34,769 nucleotides of DNA from Bacteroidia bacterium (GTDB lineage Bacteria; Bacteroidota; Bacteroidia; B-17B0; Aurantibacillaceae): contig JANWKZ010000057.1 of assembly GCA_025451115.1 (NCBI GenBank), positions 1 to 34,769 of the forward strand. The letters run 5' to 3'. Below are positions 1-7,943 of this stretch, piece by piece. Made by a program: the position numbers and the translations under genes. The notes below the pieces were generated by a model, which worked only from the letters and a program-made list of their open reading frames with translations, had not been told where the DNA came from and made no database searches. Positions within the stretch are counted from its first letter, which is position 1; each line of letters begins with the position of its first letter.

Positions 1-2
1 AA

Positions 3-716
3 AGGGCGGCCGACCAGCAAAGGGCCCTTGATGACACCGAAAATAAATCGATATTATTTGCGCGTGGGGGTAATGGTATTATCCGGATCGTTGATAGAGT
101 AAATTTTAGTTCATTCAAGAAAAACCCGAAATGGCTGGTAGGATATAGCGATGTGACCATCCTGCATTCGCATTTGCAAAAGAATTTAGCCTGTGCGAGT
201 CTTCATGCGCACATGCTTAGTGTTTATGGCAAGAGTGCTGAGGCAACAGATAGTATCAGGAAATGCCTTTTCGGAGAGAAGGTAAAATACAATTTTGATC
301 CACAGAAACTAAACCGCTCGGGTAACGCGAAAGGGCTTTTGGTTGGAGGAAATATTTCCCTCTTGCATACTTTGACGGGTACTCCCGAAGATTTTGATAC
401 AACAGGAAAGATCCTTTTTATTGAGGACCTGGATGAGAACCTGCATCATCTCGACAGGATGATGATCCATTTCAGGCGGACGGGCAAGCTGGCAAAACTG
501 GCCGGTCTGGTTGTTGGCGGATTGAATGACATGAAGGATGATCCGGTTCCTTTTGGTATGTCGCCGGAAGAAATTGTTTGGGATGCGGTGAAAGAATACA
601 AATATCCTGTGGCCTTTGGCTTTCCGGCGGGGCATATTGACCGGAACCTGGCCTTGTATCTTGGAAAGGAAGCAAAATTGGAAATAACTGTTACCGAAAG
701 TACAATGACCTATTAA
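3..716 (+). CDS. LD-carboxypeptidase (peptidase S66 family), 5' partial
   Basis: This is the C-terminal 237 residues of a serine LD-carboxypeptidase (LdcA/MccF type), which trims the terminal D-alanine from muropeptide tetrapeptides during murein recycling. The frame is open from base 3, so the ORF-track start at 153 (an internal GTG) is not the real start; the true start lies outside the window. Visible family marks are ARGGNGIIR, then the nucleophile motif GYSD, a Glu in LFIEDLDE, and a late His in FPAGHIDRN, which together match the Ser-Glu-His triad of S66 peptidases. No signal peptide can be judged. The stop codon shares one base with the ATG of tilS (TAATG), so the two are probably translationally coupled. 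A microcin-immunity-like role (MccF) is possible but less likely in this housekeeping context. Confidence 0.9.
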   Translation, partial: RAADQQRALDDTENKSILFARGGNGIIRIVDRVNFSSFKKNPKWLVGYSDVTILHSHLQKNLACASLHAHMLSVYGKSAEATDSIRKCLFGEKVKYNFDPQKLNRSGNAKGLLVGGNISLLHTLTGTPEDFDTTGKILFIEDLDENLHHLDRMMIHFRRTGKLAKLAGLVVGGLNDMKDDPVPFGMSPEEIVWDAVKEYKYPVAFGFPAGHIDRNLALYLGKEAKLEITVTESTMTY

Positions 717-2053
717 TGTTAACCGAATTTCAGAAATATATTGCTAAAGAAAAGCTCTTCACGCAAAAGCATAAATTGCTTGTGGCGGTGAGTGGAGGAA
801 ATGATTCTATGGCCTTGTGCGAGTTGCTGAAGGAGGGAGGGTTCAATTTTTCAGTGGCGCATTGCAATTTTACTTTGCGCGGAGCAGAGTCGGATGCGGA
901 CGCTTCTTTTGTGGAAGGATATTGCCTGCGCAATAAGATCAAATACTTTTACAATTCCTTCGATACGGCTGCCTGGGCAAAAAAGAACAAGGTCTCAACC
1001 CAAATGGCAGCCCGCGAATTACGTTACGAGTGGTTCGAACAGCTGATAAAAAAAAATAAATTCGATCATTTACTCACCGCGCATCACCTGAACGACAATA
1101 TCGAGACATTTTTCATCAATCTTCTCCGCGGGAGTGGCATCAATGGCTTAAAAGGCATAGAGCCAAAGAATGGCAAGAAGGTTCGCCCCCTGTTATTCGC
1201 TACCCGCGAACAGATCGAAAAATACATTCGCGCTAAGGGGATCATTTATCGTGAGGATAGCAGCAATAAAGAAGATAAATACCTGCGGAATAAACTAAGA
1301 CACTACCTGGTTCCGGAGCTGAAAACAATGAATCCATCCATTGAACAAACTATGGCTTCTGAATTGGAGATCCTGAGGCAGGTCAATAACATTGTCCGGT
1401 CCGAGATCGAGAAAAAGAAAAAAGCTATCGCTATTGTAAAAAAAGACCTCTGCAAAATTGATATCGAAAAATTAAAGAAGTCCGGCGCTCCTGAACTGTT
1501 TCTTTATGAGATCGTAAAGGACTATGGTTTCAATTCCATGCAGACGGCGAGCATTTGCGAGGCTATGGATGGTTTAACCGGCAAAATGTTCTTTAGCGAG
1601 ACGCACCAATTAGTGAAGGATCGTAAGCATCTTCTTATTCGTGATAAGTCGGAAGTAGAAGAGGAGGAGGTTGGTATTTTCAAAAAAACCGATAAGATCA
1701 AAGATCCCTTGAAGCTCGATATCTCTTATTATAAGATAAAAAAAGGTGAACCCGTTCGTGTCCCTTCTTTAAAGAACGTGGCTTATCTGGATGCGGATAA
1801 ACTGAAATTCCCGATGAAAGTAACGCGTTGGCAGAACGGCGATCGTTTTGTTCCGCTGGGCGTATGGCATTCCAAAAAGTTGAGTGATTTTTTCGTAAGC
1901 GAAAAAATGAGCCTTTTCGATAAGGATAATCAGTGGATACTACGCAATAAGGAAGCGATCGTTTGGGTGATCGGTCGGCGTATAGATGATCGGTTCAAGA
2001 TCACCAAGGACACCAAAAATGTTTGTATAATTGAATTGAAGGACGAAGCTTAG
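716..2053 (+). CDS. tilS: tRNA(Ile)-lysidine synthase TilS
   Basis: TilS ligates lysine to C34 of the CAU anticodon of a minor tRNA-Ile, changing its decoding from AUG to AUA; it is essential in most bacteria. The 445-residue length is normal. The N-terminal PP-loop ATPase motif SGGNDS lies near residue 28, followed by the family motif RNKLRHYLVPEL near residue 195. The C-terminal domain carries the typical QNGDRFVPLG...KKLSDFF stretch. The ATG start overlaps the stop of the upstream LD-carboxypeptidase by one base. The stop codon overlaps that of the convergent 79-residue gene (TTAG), leaving no intergenic space. Confidence 0.96.
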   Translation: MLTEFQKYIAKEKLFTQKHKLLVAVSGGNDSMALCELLKEGGFNFSVAHCNFTLRGAESDADASFVEGYCLRNKIKYFYNSFDTAAWAKKNKVSTQMAARELRYEWFEQLIKKNKFDHLLTAHHLNDNIETFFINLLRGSGINGLKGIEPKNGKKVRPLLFATREQIEKYIRAKGIIYREDSSNKEDKYLRNKLRHYLVPELKTMNPSIEQTMASELEILRQVNNIVRSEIEKKKKAIAIVKKDLCKIDIEKLKKSGAPELFLYEIVKDYGFNSMQTASICEAMDGLTGKMFFSETHQLVKDRKHLLIRDKSEVEEEEVGIFKKTDKIKDPLKLDISYYKIKKGEPVRVPSLKNVAYLDADKLKFPMKVTRWQNGDRFVPLGVWHSKKLSDFFVSEKMSLFDKDNQWILRNKEAIVWVIGRRIDDRFKITKDTKNVCIIELKDEA

Positions 2054-2289
2054 TTCTTTTCCGTTGCACCTTTTAGCTGAAGGAACATTTCGTTGAAACG
2101 CGCCCGTACTGTCTCAATGAACTCCGCATTTATGATCTGTTTCAGGTGGTCCACTCCTTTTACTTCGGTGGCAGAGAATTTAAAAGCCTGTTCCATAGGG
2201 CCCGCCTCGAATTTTACGATAAACTTATCATTCATCTGGAAAATGCTGATGGTAATGGAAGGATGGGGTATGGAATCAATGATACGCAC
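2050..2289 (-). CDS. Small conserved-looking hypothetical protein (79 aa)
   Basis: I do not recognise a named domain in this 79-residue soluble protein. It has no signal peptide or membrane segment and reads as a compact alternating beta/alpha sequence (ISIFQMNDKFIVKFEAG then a helix rich in Glu and Arg). The start is a GTG overlapping the TAG stop of queD by one base (TAGTG), so translation is probably coupled to queD. A later Met at residue 19 would remove the well-formed first strand, so I prefer the GTG. Its stop codon is embedded in that of tilS on the other strand. Linkage to queD suggests, but does not show, a role near deazapurine or tRNA metabolism. Confidence 0.75.
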   Translation of the reverse strand: MRIIDSIPHPSITISIFQMNDKFIVKFEAGPMEQAFKFSATEVKGVDHLKQIINAEFIETVRARFNEMFLQLKGATEKN

Positions 2290-2699
2290 TAGCCGAAATA
2301 TTCTACGTAGTTATTCTCCGTCTCGTATAATTTAATGCAGTGGAGCTCTCCGCCCATAGGTTTTATCCGCGGTTTCAGAATGTCAAAAATGGCCACGGCC
2401 ACATTTTCGGTGCTGGGCATGATACCTTTCATGAAATCCACATCAAGGTTCATGTTCTTATGATCAAGCTTATCGCAAATTTCGGTGCGAATGAGTGTGC
2501 TGAGCTCTTTCAGGTTCACTAAAAAGCCGGTTTCGGGGTTTACGGTTCCTTTAACAGTTACGTAAAGCGTATAATTATGGCCATGCCAGTTGGGATTGGC
2601 GCATTTGCCGAATACTTCCGCGTTCTTCGCCTCGTTCCAGTCGTTGCGGTGCAATTTATGGGCGGCGTTAAAATGTTCTTTGCGTGTAATGAAAACCAT
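2289..2699 (-). CDS. queD: 6-carboxytetrahydropterin synthase QueD / PTPS family
   Basis: This 136-residue enzyme converts dihydroneopterin triphosphate to 6-carboxy-5,6,7,8-tetrahydropterin, the second step toward the queuosine precursor preQ0. Zinc-binding histidines are seen at H14 (HFNAAHKL) and H39/H41 (WHGHNY), with the catalytic Cys33 in GKCANPNWHGHNY. LDHKNMN, PSTENVA and the terminal LYETENNYVEY complete the family pattern. The ORF track extends to 2807, but the homologous N-terminus begins at MVFITRKEHF, so I use the ATG at 2699; the extension would run antisense through the start of mqnB. It is divergent from mqnB with 31 bp between start codons. It could formally be a eukaryotic-type pyruvoyltetrahydropterin synthase, but QueD is the usual bacterial role. 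Confidence 0.92.
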   Translation of the reverse strand: MVFITRKEHFNAAHKLHRNDWNEAKNAEVFGKCANPNWHGHNYTLYVTVKGTVNPETGFLVNLKELSTLIRTEICDKLDHKNMNLDVDFMKGIMPSTENVAVAIFDILKPRIKPMGGELHCIKLYETENNYVEYFG

Positions 2700-2715
2700 A
2701 GTATATTTATTGCTG

Positions 2716-2723
2716 CAAATATA
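2716..2723 (-). promoter_or_regulatory. Candidate Bacteroidota -7 box for queD
   Basis: On the minus strand this reads TATATTTG, a perfect match to the Bacteroidota TAnnTTTG box, with 16 nt before the queD ATG. No clear TTTG upstream element was found at the usual spacing, and the upstream half of the promoter would lie inside mqnB. A near match for the opposite strand (TATATTTA, 2702-2709) lies beside it and could serve mqnB. Confidence 0.5.
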
Positions 2724-2730
2724 GCCAATA

Positions 2731-3369
2731 ATGAACATTCTGCTGGTATCGGCCACAAAACAGGAAATAGAGCCTTTTCTCTCTAAGATAGGGCCTGCGG
2801 TCGGCAATAGTGTGTTCAGTCCACATGTTTACAAAAATCACAACCTTTATGTATTGATAACGGGTGTAGGGATCTCGCAAACTTCGTTCTACCTGGGAAA
2901 ATACCTGAGCTCTAAATTCGACCTGGCCATCAATGCCGGCATTTGTGGTAGTTTTAATACGCATTTGCGCTTGGGTGAGGTTGTTGCCGTTACCGAGGAT
3001 TATTTTGCTGACCTGGGGGCCGAAGATGATGATAAGTTCATTTCTGTGAGCGAACTTGGACTTCCGGCTTCTTATTACGTTAAGAATGAAAATCCGTATT
3101 TACCCGAAAACCTGAAACAGGTGAGAGGCGTAACAGTGAATACCACGCATGGTAATGAGGATAGCATTAGAAAGTTCTCTTCACGCATCAAAGCGGATGT
3201 AGAGAGTATGGAAGGCGCTGCTTTTCTGTGGGCCTGCAACCAGGAACGAGTGAAATGTCTGCAAGTAAGGGCAATTTCCAATTACGTAGAGAAACGGGAT
3301 CGTTCTAAATGGCAAATTGGAGCCGCGGTAAAGAATCTGAACGAGGTTCTGGAAACGATCATTCCCTGA
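2731..3369 (+). CDS. mqnB: Futalosine hydrolase MqnB
   Basis: MqnB removes the nucleobase from futalosine (or aminofutalosine) to give dehypoxanthine futalosine in the alternative menaquinone pathway. The 212-residue protein has the nucleoside phosphorylase/hydrolase fold: an N-terminal MNILLVSATKQEIEPF strand-helix, the GVGISQTSFYLGKYL turn, NAGICGSF, and the VESMEGAAFLWAC helix carrying the catalytic Glu pair, followed by RAISNYVEKRDRSKW, which is typical of MqnB and not of MTA/SAH nucleosidases. It is divergent from queD. Its TGA stop directly abuts the stop of corA on the other strand (TGATCA). This gene implies that the organism makes menaquinone by the futalosine route. Confidence 0.93.
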   Translation: MNILLVSATKQEIEPFLSKIGPAVGNSVFSPHVYKNHNLYVLITGVGISQTSFYLGKYLSSKFDLAINAGICGSFNTHLRLGEVVAVTEDYFADLGAEDDDKFISVSELGLPASYYVKNENPYLPENLKQVRGVTVNTTHGNEDSIRKFSSRIKADVESMEGAAFLWACNQERVKCLQVRAISNYVEKRDRSKWQIGAAVKNLNEVLETIIP

Positions 3370-4419
3370 TCACCACCATCTTTTTCTTTTGAAGTAAACT
3401 CCCATGCCTATCATAATGGTGAGCATGATACCCCAAAGTATCCAGTAAGCATAGGGCGATTGCAGTTCGGGCATATATTTGAAGTTCATTCCATAAACAC
3501 CTACAATGAAAGTTACGGGAATGAAGATCGAAGAGATCACTGTTAAAGCTTTCATGGCCTCGTTCATCTTAAACGAGTTATTACTCAGGTAAACATCCAT
3601 AATGCCCGCCAAAGTTTCCCGGAAACTCTCGATACTATCCAAAGCCCTGATGATGTGATCCTGTAAGTCGCGCAAGTAAGCGTCGTTGCTCTCTTTGATA
3701 AGGTCGGTTTCGTTACGTACTATATTGTTCACCATCTCACGGGCCGGGCCTAACTGTTTTCTCAGAAATACTACCTCACGCTTCAGATCGTGTATCTTTA
3801 AATTGGCCAAACGGTGTTTGTCGTAAATGATCTCTTCGTCCAACTGCTCTACCTTTTCACTTACTTTTTCTATAACACTGAAATAACAGTCTACCACAGC
3901 GTCGATCAAAGCATAGAACAGGTAATCCGCATGCATTTTCCGGATACGTCCTTTAGCCTGGCGTAATCGGTTGCGTATGATATCAAAAGCATCGCCCCCA
4001 TGGGGCTCCTGGAAAGAGATCACCGTATCTTCAAAAAGCACAATGCTCAAATGCTCGCTGTGCACATGGTTCTCGTAATACAACATTTTCATGATCGCTA
4101 CTACGTAATGACCATAGTCCTCGAACTTGGGCCTCGACTCCACATGCACAATATCCTCCAGTGTAAGCGGGTGAATGTTGTATTGCTTGCCCAGGTGCTC
4201 TATCAGTTCCAGCTTATGGATCCCGTCAATATTGATCCATTTAAGCAGGCCTTCCTTTTTGGCTTTTACCAGTTCAGAAAGGTCGTAGAAATCCTGTTCC
4301 AGGAATTCATTCTCGCTGTACTGGATGAGCGTGAGTTTCACGCGTCCTTCCTGTACCTTACCGCTGTAGTAAAGTTCGCCGGGTGGAGCCCCTACGTTAT
4401 GCTTCTTTTTCTTCCCCAT
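3370..4419 (-). CDS. corA: CorA-family magnesium/divalent metal ion transporter
   Basis: This is a 349-residue inner-membrane channel for Mg2+ (possibly Co2+ or Ni2+). The long soluble N-terminal domain includes HPLTLEDIVH and a long helical region rich in charged residues. The C-terminus holds two transmembrane helices separated by the signature YGMNFKYMPE; GMN is the CorA selectivity motif. It ends in the basic KRKRWW tail, as usual for the cytoplasmic C-terminus. The ATG lies inside the 3' end of rsmI (23-bp overlap), so it is the last gene of an mnmH-rsmI-corA chain. Its stop codon touches that of mqnB. Confidence 0.95.
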   Translation of the reverse strand: MGKKKKHNVGAPPGELYYSGKVQEGRVKLTLIQYSENEFLEQDFYDLSELVKAKKEGLLKWINIDGIHKLELIEHLGKQYNIHPLTLEDIVHVESRPKFEDYGHYVVAIMKMLYYENHVHSEHLSIVLFEDTVISFQEPHGGDAFDIIRNRLRQAKGRIRKMHADYLFYALIDAVVDCYFSVIEKVSEKVEQLDEEIIYDKHRLANLKIHDLKREVVFLRKQLGPAREMVNNIVRNETDLIKESNDAYLRDLQDHIIRALDSIESFRETLAGIMDVYLSNNSFKMNEAMKALTVISSIFIPVTFIVGVYGMNFKYMPELQSPYAYWILWGIMLTIMIGMGVYFKRKRWW

Positions 4420-5101
4420 GTTTGGGCTTTTTCGATAAACCTTCTACAATAATAACAATTTCTCCCTTCACGGTCTTCTCCGAGAAGTATTTTGCCAGTT
4501 CGGCCAATGTTCCTCTTTTGTTCTCTTCGTATAGTTTGGTGAGCTCACGGGAAACGGATGCTTTTCTTTCTTCCCCAAGGTACGTTTTAAGTTCTTCAAG
4601 CGTCTTCACAAGCCGGAAGGGTGATTCGTATAGAACCATTGTGTGCTTTTCCTCAGCCAGCGACTTCAATTTGGTTTGTCTTCCCTTTTTCTGGGGCAGG
4701 AAGCCGATGAAGATAAAACTATCGCAGGGGATCCCGCTATTTACCAGGGCCGGCACAAAAGCGGTAGCTCCGGGCAGGGTCTCTATTTCGAGACCGGCCT
4801 GTATGGCTTCCCTCACGAGTAGAAAACCGGGATCGCTGATGCCGGGAGTTCCGGCGTCGCTCACAAGTGCCACTGTCTTTCCTTCATCAATGAGTACAAC
4901 GATCTCGCTTACGATCTTGTGTTCATTATGCATGTGGTAGGATCGCAAAGGTTTTTCAATAGAGAAGTGTTTTAACAGATGAACCGTGTTCCGCGTATCT
5001 TCCGCAAAGATCACGTCGCATTCCTTCAAAACCCGAATGGCCCGCAGGGTCATATCCTCGAGATTTCCAATGGGCGTTGGGACTACGAAAAGCTTAGCCA
5101 T
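4397..5101 (-). CDS. rsmI: 16S rRNA (cytidine-1402-2'-O)-methyltransferase RsmI
   Basis: RsmI methylates the ribose of C1402 in the decoding centre of 16S rRNA using SAM. The 234-residue tetrapyrrole-methylase fold is clear: LFVVPTPIGNLEDMTLRAI at the N-terminus, FAEDTRNT, the SAM-site loop VSDAGTPGISDPG, and LPGATAFVPALVNSG followed by FIFIGFLPQKKG. It is somewhat shorter than the E. coli enzyme (about 286 residues) and lacks much of the C-terminal extension; this shorter form is common in Bacteroidota. Its ATG overlaps the end of mnmH by 8 bp (ATGGCTAA), and its 3' end overlaps corA by 23 bp, so the three genes form one transcription unit. Confidence 0.95.
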   Translation of the reverse strand: MAKLFVVPTPIGNLEDMTLRAIRVLKECDVIFAEDTRNTVHLLKHFSIEKPLRSYHMHNEHKIVSEIVVLIDEGKTVALVSDAGTPGISDPGFLLVREAIQAGLEIETLPGATAFVPALVNSGIPCDSFIFIGFLPQKKGRQTKLKSLAEEKHTMVLYESPFRLVKTLEELKTYLGEERKASVSRELTKLYEENKRGTLAELAKYFSEKTVKGEIVIIVEGLSKKPKHGEEKEA

Positions 5102-6173
5102 TTTTCTTTACTTTCTGCCAAAAATTTTTGTCGTTCACAAAGTTATAAATAAGTCGCGCGTTTGTTGCGGGGTCGTCGGTCTGTGTTTCCACAACAAATA
5201 CATTTTCAAACTTTCTTTTCTCGTGGTTATGCTCATAGGCCTTGTCGTAATAGCGAAGCGTGATCTCGGCCACCTTGTCCATTTCGCCTTTTTCCAGGTG
5301 CTCAAGGGCTGTTTTGTGGTGCTGGGGGCCCAAGCGGGTCTTTATCGCCAGCAGCGGACGGCGCAGGGTTTCGATGGAGGTTTGGCCGTATTCGGCAACC
5401 AGTCGTTTTACCCTTAGATCGAAGGGAACCTTGAGGTTGATGATAGGTGCGGTTTTCATTTGGGTCCACAGATCGTAAGGAAGTTGTACGGTGCCTATGC
5501 TGTATGATTCATCTTCCAGCCAGGTTATTTTTTTAGGATCGGTCTTTTCGAGTTCCGCCGAAAGTTCGTTCTCGAATTGTTGCTGGGAGGGTTGTTTTTC
5601 CTGTCCTATGAAGCCGAAGGCAGATCCTTTGTGATGGGCAATTCCCTCGAGGTCTACTGCCTGTTCATTCAGTTTTGTTATTTCCTTCAGAACATCGGTC
5701 TTCCCGCTACCCGTAGAGCCGCCGAGCAGTACCAGGGTTCGTTTTTCCTTAAAAAGGTTCAGGGCTCTGTTTCGGTAGCTTTTGTAGCCTCCGTCCAGCT
5801 TGAAGGCCTGTAGCCCGGCTGTTTCCATGAGCCAGCAAAAGCTGCCGCTGCGCATTCCGCCTCTAAAACAATAGACATGAACTTTACCCGAATCGCCGCT
5901 TTTTTCCTTCACAGACCGAATGAAATCGGCCAGTTTAGGTGATACGATCTCGATACCTCTTACTACCGCTTCTTCTTTGCCTTTGATCTTGTAGAGCGTA
6001 CCTATCTCCGCCCGCTCATGATCATCAAAAAGTGGTATGTTTATTGCACCCAGAATGTGGCCGTTAGCGAATTCTCCTGGTGAGCGTACGTCTACCATTG
6101 TACCCGAAACGCCCTCCCGAAGGAAATTTTCTATCGACAAAACTTGAGATGTTATAGCTGTAGGATTTTGCAC
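5094..6173 (-). CDS. mnmH: tRNA 2-selenouridine synthase MnmH (SelU)
   Basis: MnmH replaces sulfur with selenium at the wobble 2-thiouridine of certain tRNAs by way of a geranylated intermediate. An N-terminal rhodanese domain has DVRSPGEFANGHI and the catalytic Cys in YCFRGGMRSG. A P-loop (GSTGSGKTDVL) in the second half binds the prenyl donor or nucleotide. The ORF track runs to 6353, but that extension covers the start of the divergent gene at 6256 and does not resemble the family. The GTG at 6173 gives 359 residues, the normal size, and sits 17 nt below a TATCTTTA box. The start is therefore inferred. The gene overlaps rsmI by 8 bp. No SelD was seen in the window, so geranylation or selenation status is unknown. 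Confidence 0.9.
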   Translation of the reverse strand: MQNPTAITSQVLSIENFLREGVSGTMVDVRSPGEFANGHILGAINIPLFDDHERAEIGTLYKIKGKEEAVVRGIEIVSPKLADFIRSVKEKSGDSGKVHVYCFRGGMRSGSFCWLMETAGLQAFKLDGGYKSYRNRALNLFKEKRTLVLLGGSTGSGKTDVLKEITKLNEQAVDLEGIAHHKGSAFGFIGQEKQPSQQQFENELSAELEKTDPKKITWLEDESYSIGTVQLPYDLWTQMKTAPIINLKVPFDLRVKRLVAEYGQTSIETLRRPLLAIKTRLGPQHHKTALEHLEKGEMDKVAEITLRYYDKAYEHNHEKRKFENVFVVETQTDDPATNARLIYNFVNDKNFWQKVKKNG

Positions 6174-6214
6174 GATTAATTGTTTAAAATTAAAGATATT
6201 TTCGTAACTTACCC

Positions 6215-6246
6215 TTTGAAAATCAGCAGAATTATTGATATTATTG
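6215..6246 (+). promoter_or_regulatory. Candidate promoter of the basic secreted protein gene
   Basis: TTTG at 6215-6218 is followed after 20 nt by TATTATTG at 6239-6246, one mismatch from the Bacteroidota TAnnTTTG box. The ATG at 6256 lies 9 nt downstream. The spacing fits the known 17-23 nt range. Confidence 0.45.
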
Positions 6247-6255
6247 TGGAATAAC

Positions 6256-6741
6256 ATGGGAAGGATCGCAGGTATATGGTTGTTGTTGGGGTTCTTATTC
6301 CTTCTCCCTGAATATTCTTCTGCCCAGAAAGCAAACAAGGAAAAAAGCTTCAAAGAGAATCATACCCCCTTCGGAAAACGCCGCAAAGAAAGAAAGAACC
6401 AGAAAGGTACTGCCGGCAAGATCTCGCGTGGTGGCGGCATGTCAATATTTAAAAAACGTCAGAAAAGTGCGGGTAACGCCGATGCTTTTGCCAGCAACAG
6501 CGCGCGTGGCGGACGTGGTTTTATGTACCGCATTTTCCATCCCAACAGCGGATCTCCCAAGAACGCGTCTTTGAGAAAGACCAAGCCGGGTAAGGTTCAG
6601 AACCGTGAGCAGCATAAGTTGTTCCATCGTTTATCTACCAAGAGTAAAATGAACCACGAACGCATCCAAAAGACCAACCGCAAGGAAAGATCGCGCAGAA
6701 GAAAGCGCGGTAACGACGTTTTTCCTGATAAAAAGCGTTAA
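6256..6741 (+). CDS. Basic secreted or periplasmic protein, unknown function
   Basis: A 161-residue protein whose start I set at the ATG at 6256, because it yields a clean signal peptide (MGRIAGIWLLLGFLFLLPEYSSAQ) ending in a typical Bacteroidota SAQ cleavage site; the track's TTG at 6235 only adds residues in front of it. The mature part is extremely rich in Lys and Arg, with patches such as FGKRRKERKNQKG and KERSRRRKRG, plus Gly/Ser turns (SRGGGMS, SARGGRGF). No enzymatic motif is visible. Such composition suggests binding to nucleic acid, lipopolysaccharide or other polyanions outside the cytoplasm; this is inference. I cannot name a family. It is divergent from mnmH. Confidence 0.75.
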   Translation: MGRIAGIWLLLGFLFLLPEYSSAQKANKEKSFKENHTPFGKRRKERKNQKGTAGKISRGGGMSIFKKRQKSAGNADAFASNSARGGRGFMYRIFHPNSGSPKNASLRKTKPGKVQNREQHKLFHRLSTKSKMNHERIQKTNRKERSRRRKRGNDVFPDKKR

Positions 6742-6767
6742 TTCACCAATTATTTTGTTTTATTGTA

Positions 6768-6797
6768 TTTGTATCAAATGTTAAATTGATACTTTTG
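6768..6797 (+). promoter_or_regulatory. Candidate Bacteroidota promoter for the TlpA-family lipoprotein
   Basis: TTTG at 6768-6771 and TACTTTTG at 6790-6797 are separated by 18 nt, a full match to the TTTG-N17-23-TAnnTTTG consensus of the Bacteroidota primary sigma factor. The ATG at 6813 follows 15 nt after the second box, giving a short A/T-rich leader with no Shine-Dalgarno sequence. Confidence 0.65.
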
Positions 6798-6812
6798 CGC
6801 ATATTTATTATT

Positions 6813-7943
6813 ATGAAAAAGATCTTCTTTGTTGCTCCACTTGCCGCCCTGCTTTTTGCGTGTGGCGGAAACGATACAGCTAAAAATACCGGTTTTGAAC
6901 TGAAAGGCACGCTAACCAACGCGGCCGGCGGAGAGACCATTTACCTGGAAGAACTTTCTCCTATCGGAAAAGTACTCCTCGATTCAACGAAGCTGGATGA
7001 GAAAGGAAATTTTGCCTTTACGCATGCAGCGCCCACTGCAGGTTTTTATCGCGTGATGATCACCGAAGCCAATTTCGCGATGCTGGTGCTCGATTCTACC
7101 CAAAAAATAGAACTGAAAGCCGATTTTAAAGACCTTGGAAATACCTACTCTGTAGAAGGCTCACCGGATACTAAGGTTTTCCTTGAACTGAACGATCTAA
7201 GTAAGGATGTCCAGGTAAGTTCCGACTCCCTGCAGCGCGCCTTCCAGGCCGCTATGGGCGTTATTAAAATGGATTCTATGAAGGTAGACTCGTTGAACAA
7301 AGTATTTGAGCCGGTGTATATGGGCATGATCGAAGCACATCAAAAAAATGTGTCTGACCTGGTTGGAAAGAATAGTTCCTCTCTCTCTGCGCTCGCCGGA
7401 ATTCAGCAATTGGATCCCGACAAATATCTCGACCTGTACAAACGTGTTTATGCTGATCTTTCGGCGAAATTTCCCAACAACAAATACCTGGGCAAACTGC
7501 AAAAGGACATCGATGCTTTCTCGAAACTGGCCGGCGGCAGCGAAGCTCCTGATTTCACTTTTAACACACCCGAAGGAAAGCCTTTAGCGCTTTCTTCTCT
7601 AAAAGGAAAGATCGTATTGGTTGATTTCTGGGCCAGTTGGTGCGGGCCTTGCCGCAAGGAGAATCCCAACGTGGTACGTATGTACAAAAAGTACCACGGC
7701 AAAGGTTTCGAAATTTTGGGTGTATCGCTCGATGAAGACAAGGACAAATGGTTATCTGCTATTAAGAAAGATGGCCTTGTTTGGAATCACGTGAGCGATC
7801 TCAAGGGTTGGCAGAGTTCAGTTTGTCCGCTTTATGGCATTGAGGCCATTCCTTTTGCTATCCTGCTGGATAAGGATGGTAAGATCATTGCCAAGAATCT
7901 TAGAGGCGCGGCACTTGAGCAAAAGCTCGAAGAGCTTTTCTAG
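6813..7943 (+). CDS. TlpA-family thiol-disulfide oxidoreductase lipoprotein (DUF4369-type N-terminus)
   Basis: A 376-residue lipoprotein facing the periplasm. The start is the ATG at 6813, which gives MKKIFF and the lipobox LLFAC with Cys17 for lipidation; the track's earlier start adds nine residues and spoils the signal. The N-terminal half ([21 protein letters not shown]...) resembles the DUF4369 beta domain found on many Bacteroidota thioredoxin-like proteins. The C-terminal half is a TlpA/ResA thioredoxin fold with [14 protein letters not shown]; the redox cysteines are C277 and C280. It probably reduces or isomerises disulfides in exported proteins, or helps cytochrome c maturation. Its stop interlocks with the stop of metH (CTAG). 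Confidence 0.92.
   Translation: MKKIFFVAPLAALLFACGGNDTAKNTGFELKGTLTNAAGGETIYLEELSPIGKVLLDSTKLDEKGNFAFTHAAPTAGFYRVMITEANFAMLVLDSTQKIELKADFKDLGNTYSVEGSPDTKVFLELNDLSKDVQVSSDSLQRAFQAAMGVIKMDSMKVDSLNKVFEPVYMGMIEAHQKNVSDLVGKNSSSLSALAGIQQLDPDKYLDLYKRVYADLSAKFPNNKYLGKLQKDIDAFSKLAGGSEAPDFTFNTPEGKPLALSSLKGKIVLVDFWASWCGPCRKENPNVVRMYKKYHGKGFEILGVSLDEDKDKWLSAIKKDGLVWNHVSDLKGWQSSVCPLYGIEAIPFAILLDKDGKIIAKNLRGAALEQKLEELF

Noticed and set aside
2700-2807. N-terminal extension of queD in the ORF track
   Set aside because: It runs antisense over the start of mqnB, and QueD homology begins at the ATG at 2699.
6174-6353. N-terminal extension of mnmH in the ORF track
   Set aside because: It overlaps the start and signal peptide of the divergent gene at 6256 and has no family similarity.
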